A DNA stretch of 64,000 bases, from the NCBI GenBank assembly GCA_965277495.1, contig OZ255824.1:372001-436000 (forward strand), given 5' to 3'. Made by a program: the position numbers and the translations under genes. This document shows positions 7,978 through 17,018 of this stretch, piece after piece (positions within the stretch are counted from its first letter, which is position 1; each line of letters opens with the position of its first letter). Source of the stretch: CAHJXG01 sp965277495 (GTDB lineage Bacteria > Pseudomonadota > Alphaproteobacteria > Acetobacterales > Acetobacteraceae). Under the pieces are notes generated by a model. It searched no databases and had not been told where the DNA came from. It saw only the letters and a program-made list of their open reading frames with translations.

Positions 7978-9624
7978 TCAGACCCGCAGCAGGTGCACGT
8001 CCACCATGGGCCGCTTCTGCAGCCGCTTGCCGAGCGCGCGGCGCAGCGCCGCCCGGGCTGCGTCGGCCAACGCCGAATCATCCCGCCGCAGCAGTGCCGG
8101 CAGCCCAGCTACCGCCTGGGTGAACTCGGCTGTCACCCGCGCCGCTTCGGGATCATCCGGCTCGAACAGGCCCGGCGCGCTGACCCGGGCCTGGCCCATC
8201 ACCTTGCCCGCGCCGTCCACCGCGAAGCTGCCGAGCACGACGCCGTTGAACAACATGCGGCGCCGGGCCGCGAGCACGCCGCCGTTCAGCGGCACGACCC
8301 GGTTGCCATCCAACGCCAGCCGGCCCACCGGCGCGCTGTCCACCACCTCCGGACGCCCCGGTGCCAGGCTGAGCATGTCGCCGTCCTCGAGCAGGATCGG
8401 CGTGGCGCCGGCCTCCTTCGCCAGCGCCGCATGGGCGGAAAGATGCCGCCACTCGCCATGCACGGGGACCGAATACTTCGGCTTCACCAACGCATAGAGC
8501 TGGCGCAGTTCGTCGCGCGCCGGATGGCCGGACACGTGCGTGACCTCGTCATCGTCGGTGATCACCGTCACCCCACGGCGCACCAGGCTGTCCTGCACCA
8601 GGGTGATCGGGCGCTCGTTGCCGGGGATCATGCGGCTGCTGAACACCACCGTGTCGCCCTCGCCCAACGCGATGTTGGGATGGGTGTCGGCGGCGATGCG
8701 CGACAATGCGCTGCGCGGCTCGCCCTGGCTGCCGGTCACCAGGATCAGCAGGTTGTCGTCCGGGATCGACCCGGCCTCGTCCTCCGACACGAACTCCGGC
8801 AGGCCGCGGAGATAGCCGCACTCCCGCGCCGCCGCTTCGAGGTTGCGCAGCGAGCGTCCGACCAGCGCCACGTGGCGTCCGGCGTCGCGGGCCGCCATGA
8901 CCACGCTCTCGACCCGCGCCACGTTGCTGGCAAAGCATGTCACGGCGACGCGCCCGCGCAGGGGACGGATCAGCTCAGACAGGCTTTGCCGCACCTCCAA
9001 CTCGCTGCCGGAATGCCCGTCCACCATGGCGTTGGTGCTGTCGCAGACCATGGCCAGCACGCCCTCCTCGCCGAAACGGCGGAACGCGGCCTCGTCCGTG
9101 GCCGGGCCGATCAGCGGTGTGGGATCTAGCTTCCAGTCCCCGGTGTGCAGGATGTTGCCGTACGGCGTGCGGATGGCCAGCGCCTGCGCCTCGGGCAACG
9201 AGTGCGCCACGGGCATGAACTCGAGCGAGAACGGCGGCAGCTCGAACCGTCCGCCGCTGGGGATGGTGTGGATGCGGACCTCGGCCAGCATTCCCGCTTC
9301 GGTTAGCTTGCGCCTCAGCACCGCGGTGGCGAACGGGGTGGCATAGACCGGGCAACGAAGCTGCCGCCACAGATGCGCGACGGCGCCGATATGGTCCTCA
9401 TGCGCGTGGGTGATCACGAGGCCGAGCAACTGGTCCCGGCGCTCGGCGATGAAGCCGGGGTCAGGCATCATGATCTCGATTTCGGGGTTCTCATTGCCGC
9501 CGAAGCCGATGCCGCAGTCGATTGCCAGCCATTTCCCGCCGCAGCGGTACAAATTCAAGTTCATGCCAATCTCACCCGTCCCGCCCAACGGCAGGAAGGT
9601 CAGATCACCGCTATCACCGTCCAT
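7978..9624 (-). CDS. rnj: Ribonuclease J
   Basis: Metallo-beta-lactamase fold RNase with 5'-3' exonuclease and endonuclease activity in RNA maturation and decay; 548 residues, the usual length. The zinc-binding motif ITHAHEDHIGA is at about 71-81, with further ligand-region motifs HTGDWKLDPTPL and VPVHGEWRHLSAHA. The beta-CASP segment between them carries VTGSQGEPRSALSRIA, followed by the short C-terminal domain. The ATG at 9624 directly abuts the coaX stop codon. Alphaproteobacteria commonly have a single RNase J encoded next to coaX, as here. The paralogous RNase Z and CPSF types lack this layout. Confidence 0.96.
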   Translation of the reverse strand: MDGDSGDLTFLPLGGTGEIGMNLNLYRCGGKWLAIDCGIGFGGNENPEIEIMMPDPGFIAERRDQLLGLVITHAHEDHIGAVAHLWRQLRCPVYATPFATAVLRRKLTEAGMLAEVRIHTIPSGGRFELPPFSLEFMPVAHSLPEAQALAIRTPYGNILHTGDWKLDPTPLIGPATDEAAFRRFGEEGVLAMVCDSTNAMVDGHSGSELEVRQSLSELIRPLRGRVAVTCFASNVARVESVVMAARDAGRHVALVGRSLRNLEAAARECGYLRGLPEFVSEDEAGSIPDDNLLILVTGSQGEPRSALSRIAADTHPNIALGEGDTVVFSSRMIPGNERPITLVQDSLVRRGVTVITDDDEVTHVSGHPARDELRQLYALVKPKYSVPVHGEWRHLSAHAALAKEAGATPILLEDGDMLSLAPGRPEVVDSAPVGRLALDGNRVVPLNGGVLAARRRMLFNGVVLGSFAVDGAGKVMGQARVSAPGLFEPDDPEAARVTAEFTQAVAGLPALLRRDDSALADAARAALRRALGKRLQKRPMVDVHLLRV

Positions 9625-10434
9625 CTAATCGCCTTCGAGTGTTCTTATTCTGTCGCGGCTTAATGTGGGTGCGGGGTTGCGGTCCGCCAACAAGCGAAGT
9701 CCGTCCAGCGTCAGATCGGGGTCGATACGGTCGATTATAGTGGTGCCCTCGGCCAGCATGGGCGCGAGGCCGCCGGTCGCGACGACCTTCAACGGCTCGT
9801 CGTACTCGGCGCGGATGCGGGTCACGAGACCTTCGACCAGGCCGACATAGCCCCAATAGATGCCGGACTGCATGGCGGGGATGGTCGACCGGCCGATGAC
9901 CGCCTGCGGCCGGCCGATGCCGATGCGCGGCAGCCGGGCAGCCGCTTTGTGCAAGGCCTCGAGCGAAAGGTTGATGCCGGGGGCGATAACGCCGCCGAGA
10001 TAGGCCCCGTCCAGCGCCACCACGTCGAAGGTGGTGGCGGTGCCGAAGTCGATGATGATCAGCGGGCCGCCATGGGCTTGATGGGCGGCGAGGGTGTTGA
10101 GCAGGCGGTCGGCGCCGACCTCGGCCGGGTTGTCGATGCGGATGTCGAAACCCCAGTCGAGGTTCGACCGGGCGACCAGCGGCTCGGTATCGAACCAGTC
10201 CCGGGACAGCCGGCGCAGGTGATACAGCGCGGCGGGGACGACGGTGCCGATGACGGCGCGGTCGATCTCGGCGGGCTTCAGGCCGACGAACGACAGCAGG
10301 GTCAGCAACCAGACGGCGTATTCGTCCGAGGTCCGCTGCGGCTCGGTGGCGATGCGCCATATGCCGCGCCAGCTCGATCCATCGTGGACGGCGAAGACGA
10401 CGTTGGTGTTGCCGGCGTCGACGACGAGCAGCAT
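9625..10434 (-). CDS. coaX: Type III pantothenate kinase
   Basis: First step of coenzyme A synthesis, phosphorylation of pantothenate; 269 residues. The ATP-binding ASKHA-fold motifs are visible: LLVVDAGNTNVVFAVHDG at the N-terminus, IIIDFGTATTFD near residue 126, GGVIAPGINLSLEAL, and a final VVATGGLAPML. The gene starts 26 bases downstream of the nuoN stop codon and ends flush against the RNase J start. In many alphaproteobacteria a biotin ligase gene, birA, sits between nuoN and coaX; there is no room for one here. Confidence 0.95.
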   Translation of the reverse strand: MLLVVDAGNTNVVFAVHDGSSWRGIWRIATEPQRTSDEYAVWLLTLLSFVGLKPAEIDRAVIGTVVPAALYHLRRLSRDWFDTEPLVARSNLDWGFDIRIDNPAEVGADRLLNTLAAHQAHGGPLIIIDFGTATTFDVVALDGAYLGGVIAPGINLSLEALHKAAARLPRIGIGRPQAVIGRSTIPAMQSGIYWGYVGLVEGLVTRIRAEYDEPLKVVATGGLAPMLAEGTTIIDRIDPDLTLDGLRLLADRNPAPTLSRDRIRTLEGD

Positions 10435-10460
10435 GGCCTATGGCCGTTTCGCGGGCAGTT

Positions 10461-11882
10461 TCACCCGAACAGGACCTTTGCCGCCTGCTGCGCGGCGTCG
10501 ACCAGAGGCGCCGGGAACACGAAGAACAGCGTCGTCACCAATGCGCCAACCCCGGCCACGAACGACACGGACGCGGGCCGGACGTCGAACGCCGGCTCGG
10601 CAGCGTCGAAGTACATCACCTTGATGACCCGCAGGTAATAGAACGCGCCGATGACGCTGGTGAGGACGCCGATGACGGCCAGGGTCCAATAGCCGGACTC
10701 CACGGCCGGCAGGAACACGTACAACTTGCTGAAAAAACCAGAGAATGGCGGGATGCCGGCCATGCTGAACATGAACACCGCCATCGCCAATGCCAGGCCG
10801 GGGTCGGTGCGGGCGAGGCCGGACAGGTCGCTGATCCGCTCCAGTTGCCGACCGCGGCGGCGCATGCCGATGATGCAGCCGAACACTCCGGCGCTCATGA
10901 ACACGTAGGTCGCCATATAGACCAGCACGCCGCGTATGCCGTCCGCGGTGCCGACCGCGAGGCCGACGAGCGCGTAACCCATGTGGCCGATGCTGGAATA
11001 GGCCATCAGCCGCTTGATCTTGACCTGGCCGATGGCGGCGAGGGAGCCGAGCAGCATCGATGCGATGGAGACCAGCACGATGAGCTGGGACCATTGCGGG
11101 GTGATGTGCCCGAACGGTACTTCGAGCGCGCGCAGCAATAGCGCGATGGCAGCGACCTTGGGCGCGGTGCTCATGAAGGCGGTGACCGGCGTGGGCGCGC
11201 CTTCGTAGACGTCCGGAGTCCACATATGGAATGGCACGGCGGACAGCTTGAACGCCAGCCCGGCCACGATGAACACCATGCCGACGATGAGGCCGGTGGA
11301 TGCAGTGCCGGGCGCAGCGAGGGCGCGGGACAGTTCGCCGAATTGCATGGTGCCGGCAAACCCGTAGGCAAGCGAGATGCCATACAGCAACAGTCCGGAC
11401 GCCAGCGCGCCGAGCACGAAGAACTTCAGCCCGGATTCGGCCGACCGCACGTCGTCGCGGGCGAAAGCACATAGGACATAGAGCGCCAACGATTGCAGTT
11501 CCAATCCCATATACAGCGTCATCAGGCTGGAGGCGCTGCACATGACCATCATGCCGACGGTCGACAGCAGGATCAGCACCGGGAACTCGAACCGGCTGAT
11601 GCCTTCGCGCACGTTGTAGTCCAGCGCCAGCACTGCCGAGAGCCCGGCGCCGACCAGGATCAACAGCTTCATGAAGCTGCCGAAACCGTCCACCACGAAC
11701 AGGCCGCGATAGCCGCCGCCGACGCCCGCGCCGAGCACCAGCACGCCGGCCAGCACGAGGGCGGCCAGCGACAGCATGGTGCAGGTGAACGCCGGGTCCG
11801 GCTTGCGCAGGACGCCGAACACCAGGATCGCCATCGCGCATACGGCGAGGACGATCTCGGGGAGCGCCAGGGTCCAGTTCAT
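10461..11882 (-). CDS. nuoN: NADH-quinone oxidoreductase subunit N
   Basis: Antiporter-like membrane subunit of complex I, 473 residues, with about 13-14 hydrophobic spans. The ATG at 11882 overlaps the nuoM stop as ATGA and gives MNWTLALPEIVLAVCAMA, the usual N-terminus. Family motifs include FKLSAVPFHMWTPDVYEG, LLGSLAAIGQVKIKRLMAYS and FSMAGIPPFSGFFSKLYVF. The lysine of VKIKRLMAYS and the KLSAVPFH lysine are among the conserved proton-path residues. It is the last gene of the complete nuo operon, followed after 26 bases by coaX. Confidence 0.97.
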   Translation of the reverse strand: MNWTLALPEIVLAVCAMAILVFGVLRKPDPAFTCTMLSLAALVLAGVLVLGAGVGGGYRGLFVVDGFGSFMKLLILVGAGLSAVLALDYNVREGISRFEFPVLILLSTVGMMVMCSASSLMTLYMGLELQSLALYVLCAFARDDVRSAESGLKFFVLGALASGLLLYGISLAYGFAGTMQFGELSRALAAPGTASTGLIVGMVFIVAGLAFKLSAVPFHMWTPDVYEGAPTPVTAFMSTAPKVAAIALLLRALEVPFGHITPQWSQLIVLVSIASMLLGSLAAIGQVKIKRLMAYSSIGHMGYALVGLAVGTADGIRGVLVYMATYVFMSAGVFGCIIGMRRRGRQLERISDLSGLARTDPGLALAMAVFMFSMAGIPPFSGFFSKLYVFLPAVESGYWTLAVIGVLTSVIGAFYYLRVIKVMYFDAAEPAFDVRPASVSFVAGVGALVTTLFFVFPAPLVDAAQQAAKVLFG

Positions 11883-13411
11883 GGCGCTAATCCCGCGAGC
11901 TGCGGCGTTGCGAGCGCTGCGGTGTGGTAGTCGACCATGGAGTGCACGGTTGCGTCGAAGAACTGGGTGAAGCTCGACGGGTAGATGCCCATCCACAGCA
12001 CGAGGAAGATGAGCGGGGTGAAGATGCCGATCTCCCGCGGGGACAGGTCGAGGATGCCGCGCAGGTCGTCACGGGTGATGACGCCGAAGACGACGCGCCG
12101 ATAGAGATAGAGCATGTAGGACGCGCCGAGGATCATGCCGAAGCCGCCGAGATAGGCAAGATACAGGCTGACCTGATAGGAGCCGACCAGGACCAGGAAC
12201 TCGCCGACGAAGCCGGAGGTGCCGGGCAGGCCGACGCTTGCCATGGTGAAGATCATGAATATGAGGGCGTAGGCCGGCATGCGGGACGCGAGGCCGCCAT
12301 AGCGGGCGATGTCGCGGGTGTGGATGCGGTCGTAGATGACGCCGACGCACAGGAACAACGCCGCCGAGACGATGCCGTGCGAGAGCATCTGGAACAGCGC
12401 GCCCTGCAGGCCCTGGGCGTTGAAGGTGAAGATGCCGATGACAACGACGCCCATGTGCGCGATCGAGGAGTAGGCGATCAGCTTCTTCATGTCGGTCTGC
12501 GCGAACGCCACCAGCGACGTGTAGATGACAGCGACGACGCCCAGGGTGAACATCATCGGCGCGAACTGCTGGCTGGCTTGGGGCAGCATGGGGACGGAGA
12601 AGCGTAGGAAGCCGTATGCGCCCATTTTCAGCAGGACGCCGGCCAGGATGACCGAACCGGCCGTCGGCGCCTCGACATGCGCGTCGGGCAGCCAGGTATG
12701 CACCGGCCACATCGGCACCTTGACCGCGAACGAGGCGAAGAAGGCGAGGAACAGCCAGAATTGCATGCGCACCGGGAACGGCGTCTGCATCAGGACCGCA
12801 AGGTCGGTGGTCCCGGCGTGATACCAGATGGCGAGCAGCGCCAGCAGCATCAGGATGGAGCCGACCAGTGTGTAGAGGAAGAACTTGAAGCTGGCATAGA
12901 CCCGGCGCGGCCCGCCCCAGACCCCGATAATGAGGAACATCGGGATCAGCACGCCCTCGAAGAACATGTAGAAAACGATGAAGTCCTGGGCGCAGAACAT
13001 GCCGACCATCATGGTCTCCAGCACCAGGAAGGCCAGCATGTATTCGCGAACGCGTGTGGTGATGCTCTCCCAGCTCGCTAGGATGCAGATCGGGGTCAAT
13101 GCGGTAGAAAGCAGGACGAACAGGACGGAGATGCCGTCGACGCCCATGCGGTAGCCGACGCCGAACTCCGGCAGCCAGGACAGGCTTTCCTTGAACTGGA
13201 ACCCGGGGTCGCTGGTGTCGAACTTGACCCACAGCACCAGCGAGATGGCGAAGACGATGAGGCTGGTCCACAGCGCCGCCCAGCGTGCGTTGCTGGCGAC
13301 CACGGCGTCGTCGCCGCGCACCGTCATGATGAAAAAGCAGCCGGCCAGCGGCAGCCAGGTCAGCAAGGAAAGAATGGGGAAGCCGGCTGCGTTCAAGGCG
13401 GGGGCATTCAT
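11879..13411 (-). CDS. nuoM: NADH-quinone oxidoreductase subunit M
   Basis: Antiporter-like subunit of complex I, 510 residues, with about 14 predicted spans. Diagnostic stretches are MGVDGISVLFVLLSTALTP (about 92-110), FFASFAVKVPMWPVHTWLP with the conserved lysine, FAQTDMKKLIAYSSIAHMG and GLPGTSGFVGEFLVLVG. It starts 4 bases after the nuoL stop and overlaps nuoN by four bases. It carries one proton channel of the membrane arm, which suits a strain respiring NADH to quinone. Confidence 0.97.
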   Translation of the reverse strand: MNAPALNAAGFPILSLLTWLPLAGCFFIMTVRGDDAVVASNARWAALWTSLIVFAISLVLWVKFDTSDPGFQFKESLSWLPEFGVGYRMGVDGISVLFVLLSTALTPICILASWESITTRVREYMLAFLVLETMMVGMFCAQDFIVFYMFFEGVLIPMFLIIGVWGGPRRVYASFKFFLYTLVGSILMLLALLAIWYHAGTTDLAVLMQTPFPVRMQFWLFLAFFASFAVKVPMWPVHTWLPDAHVEAPTAGSVILAGVLLKMGAYGFLRFSVPMLPQASQQFAPMMFTLGVVAVIYTSLVAFAQTDMKKLIAYSSIAHMGVVVIGIFTFNAQGLQGALFQMLSHGIVSAALFLCVGVIYDRIHTRDIARYGGLASRMPAYALIFMIFTMASVGLPGTSGFVGEFLVLVGSYQVSLYLAYLGGFGMILGASYMLYLYRRVVFGVITRDDLRGILDLSPREIGIFTPLIFLVLWMGIYPSSFTQFFDATVHSMVDYHTAALATPQLAGLAP

Positions 13412-13415
13412 AGGA

Positions 13416-15344
13416 TCACCGGAACAACAGGAAGATGCTGACCAGCAGCACGAGGCCGATCAGCATGGTGAAGGCGTACACCGCGATCGATCCGGTCTGG
13501 ATGCGGACCACTTGCGCCGAGCTGTCGGACGTGAGCGCCGCGATGCCGTTCGGGATGCCGTCGATCACCTGGGCGTCGCCGACCTGCCACAGCATCCGCG
13601 CGAGCCAGCCGGCGGGACGGACGAAGATAAAGTCATACAGCTCATCGAAATACCATTTGTTCAGCACGAACCGGTAAACGCCGGGCATGGCGGCGGCGAG
13701 GCGTTCCGGAAGCGCCGGCTTGAAGACGTACATGACGTAGGCCAGCGCGATGCCGAGCACGGCGACGATGACCGGCAGCAGGCTGATGATGGCGGGGACA
13801 TGATGCATGGTCTCCATCACGGTGTTGCCGGGCGCATTGACGATGCTGCCGCGCCAGAATTCCGGCCAGTCGTTGCCGATGAACGCGTCCTCGAACGCGA
13901 ACCCGGTCACGGCCGCGCCGATCGCCAGCACGATCAATGGGGCCAGCATGACAAGCGGGCTCTCGTGCGCATGGCTGAGCTTCTCTGGGCTGGCGCGCGT
14001 GTTGCCGTGGAACGTGAGGATCAGCAGGCGCCAGGAGTAGAATGCGGTCAGGAACGCGGCCAGCGTGCCGCAGGCGTATCCGTACATGCCGGAGGCGCTG
14101 TGCCGGGCAAAGGCGGCTTCGAGGATCGCGTCCTTGGAGTAGTAGCCGGCGAAGAACGGGATGCCGGCCAGCGCCAGGCTGCCGATCCACATGACGACGC
14201 AGGTTACCGGAATCTTGCGCCAGAGTCCGCCCATGCGGCGGATATCCTGCTCGTCCGATATGGCGTGGATCACCGACCCGGCGCTGAGGAACAGCAGCGC
14301 CTTGAAGAACGCATGGGTGAACAGATGGAACATGGACGCCTGGTACGCGCCCACCCCGGCGGCGATGAACATGTAGCCGAGCTGCGAGCAGGTCGAGTAG
14401 GCGATGATGCGTTTGATGTCGAACTGCAGGCAGCCGATCGTGGCGGCGAACAGGCAGGTGCTGGCGCCGATGAAGGTGATGAAGCCGAGCGCGCCGGGCG
14501 CATATTCGAGGATGGGCGACATGCGGGCCATCAGGAACACGCCGGCCGTGACCATGGTGGCGGCGTGGATCAGCGCCGACACCGGCGTCGGCCCCTCCAT
14601 CGCGTCCGGCAGCCAGACGTGCAGGCCAAGCTGTGCCGACTTTCCGGCGGCGCCGAGGAACAGCAGCACGCCGATGACCTCGTAGGAGCGCCAGGTGTGG
14701 CCGAACACGTGGTAGGTGGCTTCGGCGTGTTCCTGGACGCGGGCGAAGATCTCTGGGAATTCGACGGAGCCGAACACCAGGAACACGAGGGCGATGCCGA
14801 CGGCGAAGAACAGGTCGCCGACGCGGTTGACGACGAACGCCTTCATTGCCGCGCGGTTGGCGCTGGGGCGGTCATACCAGTAGCCGATCAGCAGATAGCT
14901 CGCGAGGCCGACGCCCTCCCAGCCGAAGAACAACTGCACGAGGTTGTCGGCGGTGACCAGCATCAGCATGGCGAAAGTGAACAGGCTGAGGTAGCTGAAG
15001 AACCGCGGGATGGTGGCGTCGTGGCTCATGTAGCCGACGCTGTAGATGTGGATCAGCGTGGCGATGAAGGTGACCATCGCCACCATCACGGCCGACAGCG
15101 TGTCGTAGCGGAGCGCCCAATCGACGTGGAAGCCCTCGACCTGAATCCAGGTGCCGAGCGATACGGTATCGGGCAGGGCATCGCCGCTTAGGAACGGCAC
15201 GAAACTCGCGACGCCGCAGCAGGCCGCGACGACCATGCACAGTATGGTGACGGCTTGGCTGGCTTTGTCGCCGATCTGGCGGCCCAGGAGACCCGCGGCC
15301 AGCGAACCCAGCAGCGGGGCGAAAACGGCTACGGCGTAGAGCAT
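13416..15344 (-). CDS. nuoL: NADH-quinone oxidoreductase subunit L
   Basis: The distal antiporter-like subunit of complex I, 642 residues, of normal length. It shows LRYDTLSAVMVAMVTFIATL, QLFFGWEGVGLASYLLIGYW, FLGAAGKSAQLGLHVWLPDA with the conserved lysine, and IAYSTCSQLGYMFIAAGVG. The C-terminal part contains the long lateral helix region and a last span (residues about 615-640, YAFTMLIGLVLLVSIFLLF). It begins 3 bases after the nuoK stop. Nothing looks disrupted. Confidence 0.97.
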   Translation of the reverse strand: MLYAVAVFAPLLGSLAAGLLGRQIGDKASQAVTILCMVVAACCGVASFVPFLSGDALPDTVSLGTWIQVEGFHVDWALRYDTLSAVMVAMVTFIATLIHIYSVGYMSHDATIPRFFSYLSLFTFAMLMLVTADNLVQLFFGWEGVGLASYLLIGYWYDRPSANRAAMKAFVVNRVGDLFFAVGIALVFLVFGSVEFPEIFARVQEHAEATYHVFGHTWRSYEVIGVLLFLGAAGKSAQLGLHVWLPDAMEGPTPVSALIHAATMVTAGVFLMARMSPILEYAPGALGFITFIGASTCLFAATIGCLQFDIKRIIAYSTCSQLGYMFIAAGVGAYQASMFHLFTHAFFKALLFLSAGSVIHAISDEQDIRRMGGLWRKIPVTCVVMWIGSLALAGIPFFAGYYSKDAILEAAFARHSASGMYGYACGTLAAFLTAFYSWRLLILTFHGNTRASPEKLSHAHESPLVMLAPLIVLAIGAAVTGFAFEDAFIGNDWPEFWRGSIVNAPGNTVMETMHHVPAIISLLPVIVAVLGIALAYVMYVFKPALPERLAAAMPGVYRFVLNKWYFDELYDFIFVRPAGWLARMLWQVGDAQVIDGIPNGIAALTSDSSAQVVRIQTGSIAVYAFTMLIGLVLLVSIFLLFR

Positions 15345-15347
15345 CCG

Positions 15348-15659
15348 CTAACCCTTCATCAGGTTCACGTCCTCGACCTGGATCGAGCCGCGGTTGCGGA
15401 AATAGACGACGACGATGGCGAGGCCGATGGCGGCCTCGGCGGCGGCGACCGTCAGCACGAACAGCGCGAACACCTGGCCCGCCAGGTCGTTCAGCGCCGA
15501 GCTGAAGGCGACCAGGTTCAGGTTGACGGCGAGCAGCATCAGCTCGATCGACATCATGATGACGATGACGTTCTTGCGGTTCAGGAAGATGCCGAAGATG
15601 CCGAGCACCAGCAGGATGGCGGCCACGGTGAGGTAATGGCCGACGCCGATGGTGGCCAT
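15348..15659 (-). CDS. nuoK: NADH-quinone oxidoreductase subunit K
   Basis: A 103-residue membrane subunit of complex I with three spans. The ATG at 15659 overlaps the nuoJ stop as TGATG and gives MATIGVGHYLTVAAILLVLG; the frame is open far upstream but that extension is nuoJ in another frame. The conserved glutamates are in MMSIELMLLAVNLNLVAF and TVAAAEAAIGLAIVVVYF. It lies between nuoJ and nuoL in the standard order. Confidence 0.96.
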   Translation of the reverse strand: MATIGVGHYLTVAAILLVLGIFGIFLNRKNVIVIMMSIELMLLAVNLNLVAFSSALNDLAGQVFALFVLTVAAAEAAIGLAIVVVYFRNRGSIQVEDVNLMKG

Positions 15660-16363
15660 CAGTGCTCTCCGGGTCCGGGCAGGCCGACGCCGTGGGTATG
15701 CGGCTCGTCTGCCAGGACCGGCTCGGGCGCGCGCTTGGGGCGGATGATGCCGGTGACATTGGTGCCGGCGCCGTAGCCGACCGGCATGATTTCGAGCGTG
15801 TCGGATACCTTGCGGGCGTTCTGCCGGGCGATGTTTTGGCGGCGGCTGGTGGTGCGCTCGCGATGCGTGAGCACGATGGCGCCGATCATCGCCACCATCA
15901 GGATCAGCCCGGCCATCTGGAACAGGAAAATATAGTCGGTGTAGATCAGCCGTCCCAAAGCCTGCGTGTTGGTGGCGCCCGGCGGCGTGGAGCTGAGCCG
16001 GAGCGCCGACGCCTGCGGAGCGAACCGCCAGCCGCCCAGCACCAGCAGCAATTCGCCAAACAGCACCGCGCCCACGGTGGCGCCGACCGGCAGATAGCGC
16101 TGATAGCCCTCGCGCAACTGGCCGAAGTTCACGTCGAGCATCATGACGACGAACAGGAACAGCACCGCGACCGCGCCGACGTAGACAATGACGAGGATCA
16201 TCGCCAGGAACTCGGCGCCGGCAATCAGGAACAGCGCCGCCGCGTTGAAGAACGCGAGGATCAGGAACAGCACGGAATGCACGGGGTTGCGCGAGGTGAC
16301 GACGGCAGCGGCCGACCCGATTAGGATGGCGGCAAAGACGTAGAATGCGGCAGTGACGATCAT
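15659..16363 (-). CDS. nuoJ: NADH-quinone oxidoreductase subunit J
   Basis: Complex I membrane subunit, 234 residues, with five spans in the first 175 residues. Key stretches are NPVHSVLFLILAFFNAAALF, EFLAMILVIVYVGAVAVLF (the pi-bulge helix) and FQMAGLILMVAMIGAIVLTH, followed by a hydrophilic tail with SRRQNIARQNARKV. The ATG at 16363 is preceded only by CCGCCCC and the perfect inverted repeat at 16371-16435, so its ribosome binding site is weak or lies inside the hairpin. This is the one loosely spaced junction of the operon. Confidence 0.95.
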   Translation of the reverse strand: MIVTAAFYVFAAILIGSAAAVVTSRNPVHSVLFLILAFFNAAALFLIAGAEFLAMILVIVYVGAVAVLFLFVVMMLDVNFGQLREGYQRYLPVGATVGAVLFGELLLVLGGWRFAPQASALRLSSTPPGATNTQALGRLIYTDYIFLFQMAGLILMVAMIGAIVLTHRERTTSRRQNIARQNARKVSDTLEIMPVGYGAGTNVTGIIRPKRAPEPVLADEPHTHGVGLPGPGEH

Positions 16364-16370
16364 GGGGCGG

Positions 16371-16435
16371 ACCTAAGCAGGCTTGCGCGGCCTGGAACAC
16401 AGATGATGGGACAGGCCGCGCAAGCCTGCTTAGGT
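16371..16435. repeat. Perfect 24-bp inverted repeat between nuoI and nuoJ
   Basis: The arms at 16371-16394 and 16412-16435 are exact reverse complements (outer ends ACCTAAGCAG and CTGCTTAGGT) around a 17-base spacer, 16395-16411. It fills most of the 104-bp gap between nuoI and nuoJ and ends 8 bases before the nuoJ ATG. In the messenger it would form a very stable stem. No T-run follows on either strand. It may be a dispersed palindromic element or a processing or attenuation site inside the operon. Confidence 0.85.
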
Positions 16436-16467
16436 GTTTGTCTGTGCGCAAACCTCCAGAGGTTCGC

Positions 16468-16956
16468 TTAGCGGTAAGGGGCGTCGAGCTCGAGCCGCTT
16501 GGAAAGCTCGCTTTCCCATCGGTCGCCGTTCGATAGCAGGCGCTCCTTGTTATAGAGCAGCTCCTCCCGTGTCTCGACCGCGAACTCGAAATTCGGCCCC
16601 TCGACGATGGCGTCCACCGGGCAGCTTTCTTCGCACAGGCCGCAATAGATGCATTTCGTCATGTCGATGTCGTAGCGCGTGGTGCGGCGGCTGCCGTCAT
16701 CGCGCGGCTCGGCCTCGATGGTGATGGCGAGCGCCGGGCACACAGCCTCGCAGAGCTTGCAGGCGATGCAGCGCTCCTCGCCGTTGGGGTAGCGGCGCAA
16801 CGCATGCTCGCCTTTGAAGCGCGGCGAGATCGGCCCCTTCTCGTAGGGATAGTTGATGGTCGCCTTCTGCCGGAAGAAATACTTCAGCGTCAGCGACATG
16901 CCGGAGAGCAGTTCGCCGAGCAACAGGCTGCGGGCGGTGCGGTCTAGGAATGCCAT
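16468..16956 (-). CDS. nuoI: NADH-quinone oxidoreductase subunit I
   Basis: Peripheral-arm subunit carrying iron-sulfur clusters N6a and N6b; 162 residues from the ATG at 16956 (MAFLDRTARSLLLGELLSG). Two complete 4Fe-4S ferredoxin motifs are visible: CIACKLCEAVCP and CIYCGLCEESCP. The N-terminal GMSLTLKYFFRQKATINYPY and GEHALRRYPNGEERC are standard. An in-frame start ten codons upstream is less likely. The gap of 62 bases to nuoH is small; the gap of 104 bases to nuoJ contains the inverted repeat. Confidence 0.96.
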   Translation of the reverse strand: MAFLDRTARSLLLGELLSGMSLTLKYFFRQKATINYPYEKGPISPRFKGEHALRRYPNGEERCIACKLCEAVCPALAITIEAEPRDDGSRRTTRYDIDMTKCIYCGLCEESCPVDAIVEGPNFEFAVETREELLYNKERLLSNGDRWESELSKRLELDAPYR

Positions 16957-17018
16957 GGGGTCAGATCCTAATCTGCCCGGCGGCATAGGCCCAGCCGGGC
17001 ATCAGAGCAAGTCAGGGG

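Noticed and set aside
13191..15191. Long plus-strand open frame opposite nuoL/nuoM
   Set aside because: Shadow of nuoL and nuoM with low-complexity Glu/His/Asp-rich translation and no domain.
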